A stretch of 64,000 nt of DNA, taken from positions 1,658,375 to 1,722,374 of the forward strand of contig JAKZAN010000002.1 of assembly GCA_023053545.1 (NCBI GenBank). The letters are read 5' to 3'. Under the pieces are notes generated by a model, which was not told the origin of the DNA, did not search any database, and worked only from the letters and a program-made list of their open reading frames with translations. This stretch comes from Lepidurus packardi (lineage: Eukaryota > Arthropoda > Branchiopoda > Notostraca > Triopsidae). Shown here in pieces: positions 10,262-24,164 of this stretch (the stretch's first letter is position 1; each line of letters opens with the position of its first letter). The translations under genes and the position numbers were made by a program.

Positions 10262-11947
10262 ATGTTACGCATTATTTTCTGTTGTGCACTAAGCGTGTAT
10301 CTGGTGCAAGCCTTGCCCAGCCTATTGGACGGCGACCACGCCCACGACCACACCCACGATCACGCCCACGAACACCACGATCACCATGTGCCTGCGGATT
10401 CTAAGGCAAATCAGCAAGCTCAACCTCAACCCGACGAAAGTGCTAAAGCTAGAGCAAGTGAAGTCAATGATGGGGGACGGCTCTTATCGCTCCCTGACGC
10501 TCACGCTTGTGCCAACCGTAAGTTTTGTTCAAATTGTCAACAAAAATTCAAATAATTCAACTAAAATACGCGAACGGAGCTCTAGTTTCTTATATTTATT
10601 TAAATAATTAAGCTCAATAGAACCTTCTCGAATTGGAAGTGATAAAAATTTCTGTTGTTGACCTTAGGACCCAAGCATTGGCAGTTGAACGGGAAATGGT
10701 ACTTTTTGACGACCAACACTACCGAGTACAAAGACAACAAAACTGATTGGCTCGATGGCCGTAACCTGTGCCGTAAGCATTGCATGGATTTGGTGAGCCT
10801 CGAAACCGAAGCTGAGCACAACATGATCATTGACGTCATCGACAAAGGTAATTTTTAAAATTAAATGCAGAGAACCAGAAACTAGTACTGCACGTACCCA
10901 AGAACCCTTACCTAAACCACGTCTTGAAAAAAAGTCATGAGCTCGTGAAAGGTTACATTCATACATGAAAGATGATTACCATGCGCTTACGTCCCACGTT
11001 CCATGACAAGAACATTCACAAGCTTTCACTCTCCACTTCTTGGGAGCTCGACAACTTTCGCTGTCTAGGCAACGCAATTTACTTTCCCCTTTGAATAGCC
11101 ACGCTCTTTTCACTTTCTTTCCTACGCTCAATTTCCCATCTCATTCCCCCTTGCAACAGGCTGAAAAAAAGAAACCTCATTTGTAATCACAGACCACAAA
11201 GAACAAGCATTACCCCGGACTAACGCTGCAACTCCGGTCTAGCTTCACTCCATTCCATCAGTCCGTTCCCCTCCCCCCTACCGATCCATTTCCCGAAGTC
11301 AAGCCGGAGTAACCTTACACCACTCGGCCAGTTGCGTCAGCTTTCGCTCGACAACGGCAATTTTATACATTTCGCCGTTGGGCGACTGCCAAGTCAAGCC
11401 GGTGTATCGCTTCAAGTATCGGCGGAAAAAAACCCCAAACTTCCCCTCTCTCTGGTATTGCGTAAGAAGGGAACTTTTAAACATCCTAGATCGGACAAAC
11501 GCTACAAACACACCTTTTCGAATGCCAACCATACTAGCCACTAATTCGCACATTCCTTTTTCCGCAGAAAACCTGCCTTATATCTGGACTAGCGGACGTT
11601 TATGCAACTTTAAAGGATGCGACCGCCCCGATTTACTACCTTTATTGGTCAACGGATGGTTCTGGCCCGCCTCGGGAGTCAAAATCGCCCCTACCAACGT
11701 AGCCCCGCCTAGTTGGACCGCTCAGCCCTGGAGCAGCAGCGGCCACTTCAAGCGCCCGCAGCCCGACAACGCCGAGTTCGGAATCAACGAAACGACCGAA
11801 GCTTGCCTCGCGATCCTCAACAATGTCTACAAGGACGGTATCCACTGGCATGACATTGCCTGCTACCATACCAAACCGGTCATTTGCGAAGACAATGAGG
11901 AGCTCCTCAAATACGTAGCTGCCACTCATCCCAACCTCAAGCTCTAA
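10262..11947 (+). CDS. Secreted C-type lectin-like protein 2 with histidine-rich N-terminus
   Basis: Three exons (10262-10517, 10668-10847, 11568-11947) encode 271 residues. A signal peptide (residues 1-17, MLRIIFCCALSVYLVQA) is followed by an 18-residue Asp/His run at about 25-42, DHAHDHTHDHAHEHHDHH, with eleven or so His residues alternating with acidic ones. A polar linker leads to the lectin domain: WLDGRNLCRKHCMDLVSLE, IWTSGRLCNFKGC, NGWFWPASG, PQPDNAE and WHDIACYHTKPVICED. The His-rich tract resembles metal-chelating tracts of zinc or copper carriers and is absent from paralogue 1. The last coding exon is uninterrupted, whereas paralogue 1 has an intron there. The first two introns match paralogue 1 in position and phase, so the pair arose by tandem duplication. 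Extracellular location is likely; ligand and calcium dependence are unknown. Confidence 0.93.
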
Positions 11948-13494
11948 AAACCAAGCCCCTCCTCTCTGAACAATTTTTAATACACGTGATTTTTTTTTTA
12001 AAATACTCTATCATTCCCTTCACTGTTTACCCCCTCCCCCCTATTTGCCATTAAAATATTGATTCATCCCGGTTTCGAGACCAAAACTTTTCGCTTTGTG
12101 TGGTTTTGTATATAAATGAGGGCAATAAACCGAAACTTTTTCCTAATAAAAATACGCCATGAAATCTTCCAATGATTTCCTTTCTGACAATCAAGATCGA
12201 AAATAAAAAAAATATATGAAAGAACCAAAAAAGAGAAAATATGGAAAAATTGGAAGGGCCTTTCGATTAAAACCCCAGGCCAGGTTATTTATTGGAATTC
12301 ACGAAGGCGGGAAATCAAACGAAAACGAAAAACCCCTGCGGATCTGTCCCAACGTATGGCCCTGCAACACACGACCATACGAGAAAAAGAAAAAATCAAT
12401 TAATAAACCAATTCCAACACTTGAATAAAAAAATCACAAACATCATTATCAAGTTTTATTCACAATCAAGAACTTTTTTTACGATGATTCGGCAAAGAAA
12501 AAAAAAAGGAAAAAATCCCTGGTTAAGCCCCATTTGTCTAAAATGAGTGGAAATTGTGGTTTTCGCCTCCATCGTTTGCGAATGCAAAACCCACGACCCA
12601 TCCATATAAGCCAGGGTCCGCAGTACGTCCAAACTAATTGAGGAATTAAGCTTAACGGCATCGGGTTCTGGCGAAACGGAAATGCAACGTCTCTAATCAG
12701 CTTCATGACAAAAAAAAATAGGACGATTTGGAACATGCAACAAAAATGAATAAAAAATTAAATTGAATGCCACACCAAAAAAATTATCCGGATTTCTACA
12801 CACCACAAATGTTCTTTCTACTCTACGTAAATATTTCCAGTAATAAAAAAGATACGGTCAAGGTCCACTGAAAATTCGCAGGATTTCCTCTTCCAGAGAC
12901 AAACACTTGAAAATCCACACGAATAATTCCGTGTCCTTCTGAAAAGTGTTTTTTAATTAGTGGAATACGGGCATTGAATACTTTGAAAAACAAGTCCAGA
13001 AACAAAGAATTGTGAAATGGATCCAAAAAAATATCAATAATGTGCAATAAACCACTTGAAAAAAATCGGCTTTGAAAAAACCTACTTTCAATAAAAAAAA
13101 ATCTAAGCTCCACCCACCACACCAAAATAGCCCCCCGAAACCCCTCACACGCTTCCACTTGCGGTTGCACCAAAAAAATAAAATACAGAAAAATTAGCCG
13201 GAAGTGAAAAAAAGCAAAGGGCTTTGGGCCCTAAACTTTCTTCGTTTCCTGGTCCAACTTTGCATTCAAGAAAGTTCTGCCACTTTTTCTTTCTTTCTTC
13301 GTCTTAAGCACAGTAAATTGTCTTTCGATTGAAAACTCGCTTCTTTTCGCACACTTTGAACAACGAGGTTGTCGGATCGCCGCAATTGCAATATACTCAC
13401 GATTGAATGCGCCGAGGGACAGACGGGGAATTTTTTTCGCTCGCAAAGAACAACTGCTGGGGTCGGGGCAATCGAGGTTTCGCGGGCCTGATCC
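11948..13494. other. Convergent 3' flanks of lectin 2 and eIF4A, no further gene
   Basis: AATAAA signals at 12124-12129 and 12143-12148 probably end lectin 2. The rest is AT-rich, with A and T runs, and should include the long 3' UTR of eIF4A on the minus strand. The open frames here are low complexity and lack domain similarity. Confidence 0.6.
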
Positions 13495-16182
<2,688 letters not shown>

Positions 16183-16527
16183 GTTCACAGTTCAGTTAGG
16201 ACCCGCTGAAAGGACCGGATTTTAGGCAATACGGAGGGCTACCAAATAAGATTTCAAGGCCCCTAAAGCGCAGAACGCGAGGCGTGGTGTTAGCGCCAAA
16301 TTTGAAAATATTACTAATTCGATTGCTTTGGGAACTTGCTAGGATTGTTCAAAAAATGTAAGAAGCTGGAAATTGCATTGCAAAAAAATGGGTATTAATA
16401 AAAATAAGGTTCGGAAAGAGATGATGTTTATTGAGGACCAAACAATTGTTTTTTGAGTTCCAATACGCAAATACGCCTATCGCCCCCTTATATTGGTCTC
16501 GTTATCATAGATTATGAGCGGAATTCC

Positions 16528-17223
16528 TTAGATGGGTTTGATCTTGAAGTGAAGGCCAATCAGAGAAAATACGACGCATTTCAAGTCTTGGACCAAGTAA
16601 TAAAAGCATCTCAAGCCGTCAGGGTCCCTAAATAGGAAGACAAAATAGCGTTTACAAGCGATTTTAATAAGAAATTTTGGGACAGTTTACTTTGACGCGT
16701 TTACGTCAACCAAAGAACCGATTTTGGATGTCGTAAACGAAATGTGCTCGTCTCCAATGACGATTTCCAGCTCTTGTCTGCCCACGCGGTCAGGAACAGG
16801 CCAAACGGAGTCATCTTCTTGCATAATTTCAGAATCTTCCACAATACGACGAAGCTCATCCATGACGCTCTTGTTCACATAGGCTTCTTTGCGGATCATC
16901 GTGTCGTTCTTGTAGTTGGAGTTGTTGGCATAACGCAGCTTACCTAGACAAGAATAACGAAGAATTAATCACTAGACAACGATAACGCAACTTTTTAATT
17001 AAAGAAAACTTCACAAATCTGTTTCGCAATATTTAGTATTGAAAGATTTGTCATAAACTGAAAAGGTAGTTGAAAGAATCAGAAGCCCCCATATGTTTTA
17101 CAAGTGAAAGTTTAACGTGTAAAACATACCATCAGGCCTGAATTCAAATTCCAAGAACTCGTGGCCAAATTTTCCTTTATGGCCAACGTAGTAGCGGATG
17201 TAAAAGTCGTTATTTTTCGCCAT
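16528..17223 (-). CDS. mago: Mago nashi, exon junction complex core subunit
   Basis: Three exons (17223-17130, 16943-16691, 16627-16528) give 148 residues, the family length. Near-invariant family sequence runs throughout: [68 protein letters not shown] and [13 protein letters not shown]. Mago pairs with Y14 (tsunagi) to lock eIF4A3 onto spliced mRNA and acts in mRNA localisation, nonsense-mediated decay and splicing. The gene lies head-to-tail with eIF4A, 345 bp between its stop and the eIF4A start. Its own upstream side carries GCCGCCATTGTTG around 17402, which on the coding strand holds an ATGGCGGC YY1/Pho-like core, plausible for a housekeeping promoter. Confidence 0.98.
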
Positions 17224-18116
17224 ATTTAACGTAATCAACGCAGAATATAATAATTACAACAATGTAGCTCAGCATAAACAAATCACCAACAGCGCCAAGG
17301 ACGCTCAACAGCTAACCTAGAAAGTAAGGACCTTAGATCACACCCACTATAGATGGGTCTGCCTGCGTGGACGGCTGTGCGCGACATAACTCGAACTGAG
17401 CCGCCATTGTTGTGGGCAAATCTAGGTGCGTTTTATGAATCTTTACTAGGGAGACGCATGCCACATAATTCCTTTTATGTTACAAGCAAATTCGTAGTAT
17501 AAACCGATTTTAAAAACATATCATAAGCTTTATAGTTTTACTACACTTTTAAATGTTTTATTTGGATAATCTGTTACGAATTATTTGAATTTCTTGGATT
17601 TGTTATTTGCAATGGTGGTAATAACGCACTTTTATGTAATCTCAAGTAACTAGTTTTCACAGTCTTGAAGCGTGGTTATGCAAAATGAAGACTTTTAAGT
17701 ATATCGTTAGGAAAATTTTCGAGAGAAAAGTCAGACGCTGCCGTGCCAACGAAATCTGTTTTGGCGTAAAGTTTTCAATACCGCTTCCAAGTTTAGGTTT
17801 CTCCTCCGTAGACGAACGTTGGGATTCTGAAGAACTTTCTTAGCAGTGCTACGATAAGCACATCGGTCCTTTTACGGGGCTAATCTAGAAAACTTATCAA
17901 CAAAAAGCGCGAAAATAGTTGCTAAATGTTATAGTCAATTTTTTACTTAAAAAGCGAATTCGTTTTAAAAAATGCTTGGAAAAGTTTTCTGTTCTGAACT
18001 GGTAAGAACGAAAGAGAGTTCAAGGTCTGTGAAGCCAGTTTGTTGGGGGAGAAAACACGGTATCTCCGAGCCCCGTACATGAACCTATATTAGAGCAGTC
18101 GGTTCAATATCTTCAA
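17224..18116. other. Intergenic between mago (-) and the sulfotransferase (+)
   Basis: 893 bp holding the mago promoter and probably the sulfotransferase promoter. No open frame here shows domain similarity. Confidence 0.6.
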
Positions 18117-19139
18117 ATGTGTGGTGCGTTCTGGAAACAGAACCAAGTCTGTTTAATAAACCTGTAAGTATGTGTATGACAAATTTCGTCACGCGGAAAG
18201 TATCTCTTGTGACTGTGAAAAAGTGGCTGGCTATGCTCGCGTGTGCAATAGTTGGTGCTAATCTTTTCCTGGCAAAAGAGAGAACCTTACCATTCAGGAT
18301 TTAAACGTGACTGTAAATGGCGTTGTTTCTACGGAAAAGTCCATACATGGTGCACTTTCTGGCAAATCCGTCTCAGAAGAGACAGTTAAACAAACAGAAC
18401 AAGAGAAAACAGAGAGCTATTTCCTCCCTTCCAAAGTTTCAAATGATTGGATGAAAACTCAAGAAACTATCTATCAGCAGCGCAATGACCGAATTCGGGA
18501 TGTTTGTCGGCGACACAAAGTTAGACAAGGACCGGTTTTGCCAATTTACATGCTCCGCTTGCTTCCAGGCTATCTATTGACTGATGAAGGTTGGTTAAAA
18601 CTTAGCAACACAGGTTAACATGACGTAATATTTCGTTAATTGAAATATCTCGCAAATTTCGTAATGCAGATCCGCCAATTGAGCGACCAGATAGAAAAAA
18701 TGCATTCCTTCTTCGTTCTTTGTCTTGGAATGTAGTCTACCCAAAGTCGGGTCCGTCTTCTGTAGTAGCAGCATTTAATCTCGCAAACGGGAAATACACA
18801 AAGCAAAATCAGCAGCGATCTTCCTTAACTGCTCAAGGGAGTGTTCCTAATTTGAAATCACAAAGTTTTCTCTGCGAATCGTCCTGTCAAAAATTGTTTT
18901 TTCCCCTTTAGTCGAAAGACAACTTTCTTCAAGCGAACGAAACGTACTTCAAGTTTATGTTCGTGCGCCACCCAATGAAGAGGCTTCTTTCCGCCTTCAT
19001 AGACAAAATGATCGTCCATCCTCTTCCCGACCTTCCAGGTTTTCCTGAAAAAGTCATACAAAAAGGGCAGGCCATTATAGCACAAAGAGCTAAGAATTCT
19101 AGCCAGAAACAGAAGACGGCTTGGCGAGCCAAATTTTAG
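18117..19139 (+). CDS. Carbohydrate sulfotransferase-like gene (sulfotransferase family 2), incomplete or decaying
   Basis: A phase-consistent model (18117-18163, 18279-18589, 18670-18840, 18919-19139) gives 249 residues. The 5' PAPS-binding loop reads WNVVYPKSGPSSVVAAF and the 3' phosphate-binding motif FKFMFVRHPMKRLLSAFIDK, typical of Golgi chondroitin/HNK-1-type sulfotransferases. RIRDVCRRH precedes them, as in the family. Two faults stand out. These enzymes are type II membrane proteins, and a fitting N-terminus starting at ATG 18176 (MTNFV..., hydrophobic WLAMLACAIVGANLF) lies in a different frame from the downstream exon, with no intron available to bridge the shift. The protein also stops about 35 residues after the 3' motif, leaving out the last 80-100 residues of the domain, and no further exon is visible. 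It may be a pseudogene or have distant exons. The donor chosen at 18841 is not the only option. Confidence 0.5.
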
Positions 19140-21403
19140 ACAGTCACACACACTTTAATCCTTAACAAGAATTAAACTAACTCAATCACAAGCTTAGCTT
19201 GTACCCAAGCCACCGCAAGGGGGATTTGTGAGTTTATACAACGGGGAATTGCTTTTGCGCATGAAACTGGACAAGTACACTGTTAAAAATTTGCCGCCTT
19301 AAAAGGGGAAAAGGCCCCGAAAAATAGGGGCAACAGATAGGGGCTTCTTTAAACCCCTACAATTTTAAATGGGGATTCAATCCTAAGAATGATATATATG
19401 AACCCCCCAAATCGGTATTTTCCAACTCTCAAAAAAGTTTTCTTTAGCGCCATAAATCAGCGTTTGTATTCTCTCATTTTTGGCGGCTAAAATATTATTG
19501 GGTATTAATTTTGAAGTCCTACATTTTACTTATTGATTTTTTTACTGTTTTAAAAACTTTGTGCCCTGCGTATATTCAAAATCAAACATTAAAATGTCAA
19601 AATATAAAAGGCAAAATGCAAAAAATTGATAAGTAAAAATATAAAAGCGCAAAAACATTCGTAAAAACCAAAGTAAGAATACACATACAAGAAACATTAG
19701 TAATCAACAATCACTTTACAAAAGTCATCGTCAAACAAGCTAATCATATAACCATAAAATACTCATACATTCACTAGACAGTTCATTAAATTTTTAAAAT
19801 ACATAATAAATTGTCACGAATTTTCTTCTTCCCAATCCTTCTGGCACAACAGCATTTTTGTGTATCCTATTTGCCTGTAATGGCAAATAAGGATAACGAA
19901 ACGAAAAGCGAGGCGAAAACATGAATCACTGAGGCTCTTAATCAAGACTATATTTTGTTGTGGAATTTTACTGCAATGAAATTTTGCGAGCTTAACGGAC
20001 CGACCGGTTAGCGAGGACGGGGAACGAACAAAAACTATGCTTGCTTGGGTATGCAGGCTAGCTTAGCAGACGGGAACATTCATAATTGGGCAACAATGAA
20101 AATTTCCTGTTGCGGACTAGGTAGACTTAAAAATTCATTCAAGCTAACAAAATTTTTGGGAGGTTCGGAAAATACTGATTTTGAGGGTTTATAAAAATTC
20201 AGACTTAGGGAAGCAGGCTGCTCATTTTGGGGAACGGTTACCCTTATTAGGTAGACTAAGCGTTACTCAATAATAGGGGTGCCTACAGCTACCAGTTTTT
20301 AATGCTGGTTCCCCGTTGTTGAGACGGAGAAACCCATCTTAAGGGAGAGGTATCCATCTTGAGTAGTAACTACTAATTTTAGCATGTCGTTATATAGCTG
20401 TTTTAGGTACCCTTTTTAACAGTGTATAGGATAACCTTGTAATAACGTCCCAATTTGCATGTAAATTTTACTAAAATGCAACACCCACTTAATTTCATAT
20501 GACATAAGTTCATATCCCGTCTTACTTCATACTGAACTTACGGACCCGTTTTATTCCCATTTAATTCTGTAGAGACAGGGATTGCTTTATTTCGTATTTC
20601 ATTGTTTTATCGACTAATCACATAAACTGCCGAAATTAATGAATTATTAAAGTCCCGTTGGGTATTTTACAATGGTAAATTACTCCAGCTAAATTCATAT
20701 GCAGTCGCAACGCCAATTAGTAAAACCGGAGGCCGCAAAATTCCAAGAAATGCTTAGACTATACTCTTATTCAAAAGTAATCCTTTAGTCAAGACCCTTC
20801 GCCTTTCACCGTTGACGAGCGATATGATTTACTTAGACCGTGTTTATTGGCGTGTTGTAAAACGGGAAGTGAAGATGTCTAGGAAGAAGCACACAAGCTT
20901 ATCACCAAGTCAGCGAGTAAAAATTATAGCCCTTTTAATAAAAAGTTGTAATAACGTTATAATAAAAGTATATTCTAGACGTAAAATGGTTTCTTTCATT
21001 TTGTGCATCTTAGCATTCTAATAGGCAACTCCGTGTTATTGCATGCTCCGGGTAATTCGTATTGGTCGCCCGGTTTCAAGCCTATTTAATAAAGCGGGTT
21101 CCACTAATAATGTCTAAGACTAGAGATTTCCAAGTGTACAATTTCGCCTTTTTTGGCGCAAGTGCAACATTAATTTGCTTTAAAATTATTGAAGAACAAA
21201 TACAAAAAGTAAAAATTTAATACCTAATTTAATAAACAAGTCAATGTCGTGGATAAACCTACTTTTTTGGAAAATAAACAACTTGATTTTTCAGAAATAA
21301 AAACAAACTGATGTCGGATTTCTTCTTTTTTGCTGACTTTTACGAACTGTTAAAGTCAGGATTTTTGTGTACAATGTACCTCGAATTCGTGACTTTGGTG
21401 CAT
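19140..21403. other. AT-rich repeat-like DNA with no supported gene
   Basis: Only short open frames occur. At 20875-20945 a stretch reading MSRKKHTSLSPSQRVKIIAL resembles the start of a Tc1/mariner-type helix-turn-helix but soon degenerates, so it is only a possible transposase scrap. Confidence 0.5.
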
Positions 21404-22045
21404 GGGCGTAGCTACGTTGATGCAAAGTATACGCAACTGTGTACCATTTGTTCACTGGATAGACCTGAAAAAGCTTAATTGAATTCAATTGAATAACCTA
21501 CTCATTTAATTGACTGAGTTTAGAAGAAATTTCCTCTAAGCGTAGTAGTAGGAAAGGACAATGTGTTGAGAACCCTACCTGAGCGTAGAAGCAGGGGCGT
21601 AGCTACGTTGACGCAAAGTACGCAACTGCGTACCAATTGTTTTCGGGATAGACCCGAAAAAGTTCAATTGAATACATTACTCATTAATTGACTGGGGAGC
21701 TTAGAAGGGATTTCCCCTAAGCGTAGTTGGTAGGAAGGGACAATTTGTTGAGAACCCTACCTGAGCGTAGAACCTAGTAGCTGACTACATTTTTTCAAAA
21801 AAATATGAACTTCGTTCCTGACAAGGTCCTGAAGTTCACGTGCAGAATACGACAGTAAAATCCTTTGTAATTTTCGACGGCTTAGACAATTCGATTTCGG
21901 GATATGTAACAAATTGAAGCTGTTCAACTTAACACTCCGTACCCTGCGACTGTGCCTTATTCAATTAAATAACTTGCTAATTTATTTGACTGGGGAGTTT
22001 AGAATGTATTTCCCTACCTAAGTGTTGTAGGCTAGAAATGACAGG
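21404..22045. repeat. Degenerate tandem repeat, unit about 191 bp
   Basis: GGGCGTAGCTACGTTGA begins unit 1 at 21404 and unit 2 at 21595 (period 191). Both units contain the same ordered blocks: a TACGCAACTG segment, GGATAGACC, an AATTGACTG block, a TTTCC..TAAGCGTAGT block and GAGAACCCTACCTGAGCGTAGAA. A third, more diverged partial unit (CTTATTCAATTAA, TTGACTGGGGAGTTTAGAA) covers about 21930-22045. No coding function is evident. It could be a satellite or internal repeats of a DNA transposon. Confidence 0.7.
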
Positions 22046-22677
22046 ATTGGTCTAAACAAAGGAAAAGCGAAGTAATTGGTCAATTTGCAAAGTCCATGCA
22101 GCGATCAATAAGTTCGTTACTGTACACGATCTAAGGATCCCCAAGAAGACTCGGTCGAGGCCTACTTTTGCCCAAACGCCCAGCCGGCCTAGAAGTACCG
22201 GCTTCACCAAACCCGAGGCCGAGTTTTAATTGTTGCTGTCGAAGCCGGTGAATTGAAGCCAAGTTCAGTCCAGAGAGTTGAAGCCCCAGTCGAGTCTGGT
22301 CCTGGTATTCCTCGCTACCAACGTCTTCGCCTTCTGCCCTATCAAAGCCAGTGTCCCTACCGATGTGACTGTGAGCTTTCTGGTGAATCCATACTTAATT
22401 GCTCAACCATTACTGTACCAGTCCATGCTTTTCATTATTTAGGTAAAACATTATCTAACACGGCGCTTAAAAACTCACCAATAAATGACCACGCCATGCC
22501 ATTTTTGTAAATTCAGTTTATTTTCCTGGAACAACAACGACAAACAACAATTTGATACTGTATATTAGTGAAAAAGATCCTTAACATTTGAAGATGCTTG
22601 ATATCTATATCTAGCTCCAGTACTGTTTCGATCCAACATCAACGCAATCGCGAAATCTCATAGGATGGGAACTATAC
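22046..22677. other. Unassigned sequence with higher GC and coding-like tracts
   Basis: Around 22130-22440 base composition rises and both strands have open stretches, but no frame matches a family I know. The plus frame CPYRCDCELSGESILNCS at 22350-22404 looks superficially like a leucine-rich-repeat N-cap, without repeats after it. It may be transposon-derived. Confidence 0.4.
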
Positions 22678-22968
22678 CTTCATTAAATGTAAATACAATT
22701 TTTTCACTGGCATCACTAGCTCTACCAACATCAAAGGCATAATAAGGATAATCTCCCCCGTGACCCCGTGCCTGCCCATTCAGAGTAGCTCCGGTAACGA
22801 TCTTCTCGTTGGTATTGAGGAGTCCGATGTTCTTGTAGTAAGCATAGTTTGTCCCAGTTCCGGGCTTGTAGAAACATTGGTAGCTTCCTCCGGACAGATG
22901 GTTCTTGTTGGTCAGTCGGACTTTGCCCCACGCTTGTCCAGGGGGTTGGTTGCTGGTTAGCGGTTGGC
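22678..22968 (-). CDS. Orphan coding-like exon, phase 1-1, 97-residue module of unknown family
   Basis: On the minus strand a clean acceptor (CTTTTAG|GC, 22968) and donor (GAAG|GTATAG, 22678) bound an open frame with coding-like third positions (mostly C/G early in the exon). It reads GQPLTSNQPPGQAWGKVRLT at its start and continues with YQCFYKPGTGTNYAYY and HGGDYPYYAFDVG. Both junctions are phase 1, the arrangement typical of shuffled extracellular modules. It is rich in Gly, Tyr and Asn with one Cys. I do not recognise the family and cannot find flanking exons, so it may be an isolated remnant or part of a gene with long introns. Confidence 0.45.
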
Positions 22969-23163
22969 CTAAAAGGAAGATTGATTTTACACATTTCGTA
23001 ATATAAAAATGTACCAAATTCAGAGTTTTGAAAGCTTCCCTTTACAGCGTCCACAGTTTACAGTGCCAAGCACACACATGCGTTCTATGATATTCAATGG
23101 AAATTACTTACCAAGTGCAACTTACCGGAAGCGTTGCGACTTTTCTGGAACAAGAGATGCTCC

Positions 23164-23553
23164 TTGACGATAGTCGAAGAGGATGGCATGATGGTCGCGG
23201 ACTCAAGGGTCGTCGTACCCGCAGCTTGTCGAAAGGACTTACTCAAGGAGTTAATCCAAACGCATCATGGGGAAACGTAGCTTCGACAGCGCGCACGCCT
23301 ATCAGTGTAGGCCTACTGGCCTAACATGGATGTGGACATCGCAAATGCCGCACAATCCTGCGTTACATGCACGCAAAAGCTACCGCCGCTTCCTCCGGAG
23401 CCAATGCGACACCACGAGCCAGCCACACGTCCTTTCGAAATCGTCCACGCAGACCTAGCAACGGTCAGGGGCATAGATTTCCTAATCATCGTAGATCAGT
23501 TTAGTGAATGGCCACATGTAGCCGGATATCCAAGCCAAAAATTTATTAATTGA
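23164..23553 (+). mobile_element. Fossil integrase fragment of a Ty3/gypsy-type LTR retrotransposon
   Basis: One plus-strand frame reads through gypsy-type integrase landmarks: SRVVVPAACRKDLLKELIQ, the zinc-binding HH pair in THHGE, the CC pair in SCVTCTQ, then HADLATVRGIDFLIIVDQFS, which opens the catalytic core with its first conserved Asp. Two in-frame TAG stops (23278-23280 and 23308-23310) and a final TGA at 23551 break it. The rest of the core, the reverse transcriptase and LTRs are absent nearby. It is a short, inactive, decayed copy. Confidence 0.85.
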
Positions 23554-24090
23554 TAAATTAACTAATTGCATGTGCAATCAATTAGTCAGTTTTTGTGATT
23601 TGACACTTCAATTGGTCTCTTCTATGACATACTTTTTCATTTTGAAACCTTAATTCCCCTTTAACCACGTTTGCCAAATCGCTTCGGTGTTGTAAACAGA
23701 GCAGAAAAGTTTCGAACTGTGGCCAATATATGGCCTGATTTTGGATCGGCAAATTTCCTGAAAAAATCAGGTCACTGCCATTTTCGGTGCAACGCCGATC
23801 GGATCTTTGGACCCATAACACTGCTATATACACAGTGTGTATCAACGGTTCTCAAACTATGCGCCGCGGAAGATTCTTATAATTGCATAGATGCAGCAAT
23901 TACATAGCCCTATGTTCTAAGGGGCGCCGCGGCGAATCGGGGGATACTGTTTGTGCGCTGCGAAAATACAAAGCAAAGTTTCAGTGAAAAGTTTTTTTTC
24001 AGTTGAAAGTTTCAAAACACCTGGTGTATATGATGCGACAGAAACGCAATCTGTCTTTTACAAAAAGGCTGCTAACGTTAAATGTTGTAT
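23554..24090. other. Spacer between the integrase fossil and tRNA-Asn
   Basis: 537 bp, AT-rich, with no supported gene. TTAATTGATAAATTAACTAATTGC begins it; nothing else notable. Confidence 0.5.
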
Positions 24091-24110
24091 GCCTTCGTGG
24101 CGCAATCGGC

Positions 24111-24147
<37 letters not shown>

Positions 24148-24164
24148 GAGTCCACCCGTGGGCG
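24091..24164 (+). tRNA. tRNA-Asn (anticodon GTT)
   Basis: The 74-nt cloverleaf is intronless. Acceptor GCCTTCG pairs with CGTGGGC, D-stem GCGC/GCGC, anticodon stem TTCGG/CCGAA around CTGTTAA (anticodon 24125-24127), T-stem GGTGG/CCACC with TTCGAGT loop, discriminator G. A T-rich Pol III terminator (TTATTTTT) follows directly. The body matches the metazoan tRNA-Asn consensus. The acceptor stem has a U5:U68 mismatch and a G-U pair next to it, so activity may be reduced; otherwise all invariant bases are present. Confidence 0.93.

Noticed and set aside
11299-11553. Minus-strand open frame inside lectin 2 intron 2
   Set aside because: Moderate codon quality but no similarity and no splice or start context.
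11378-11567. Upstream in-frame extension of lectin 2 exon 3 (to 11378)
   Set aside because: The acceptor at 11567 joins in phase with exon 2, and the extension has no counterpart in the paralogue.
22350-22404. Leucine-rich-repeat N-cap-like Cys pattern
   Set aside because: Only a Cys spacing coincidence; no repeats follow and the frame soon stops.
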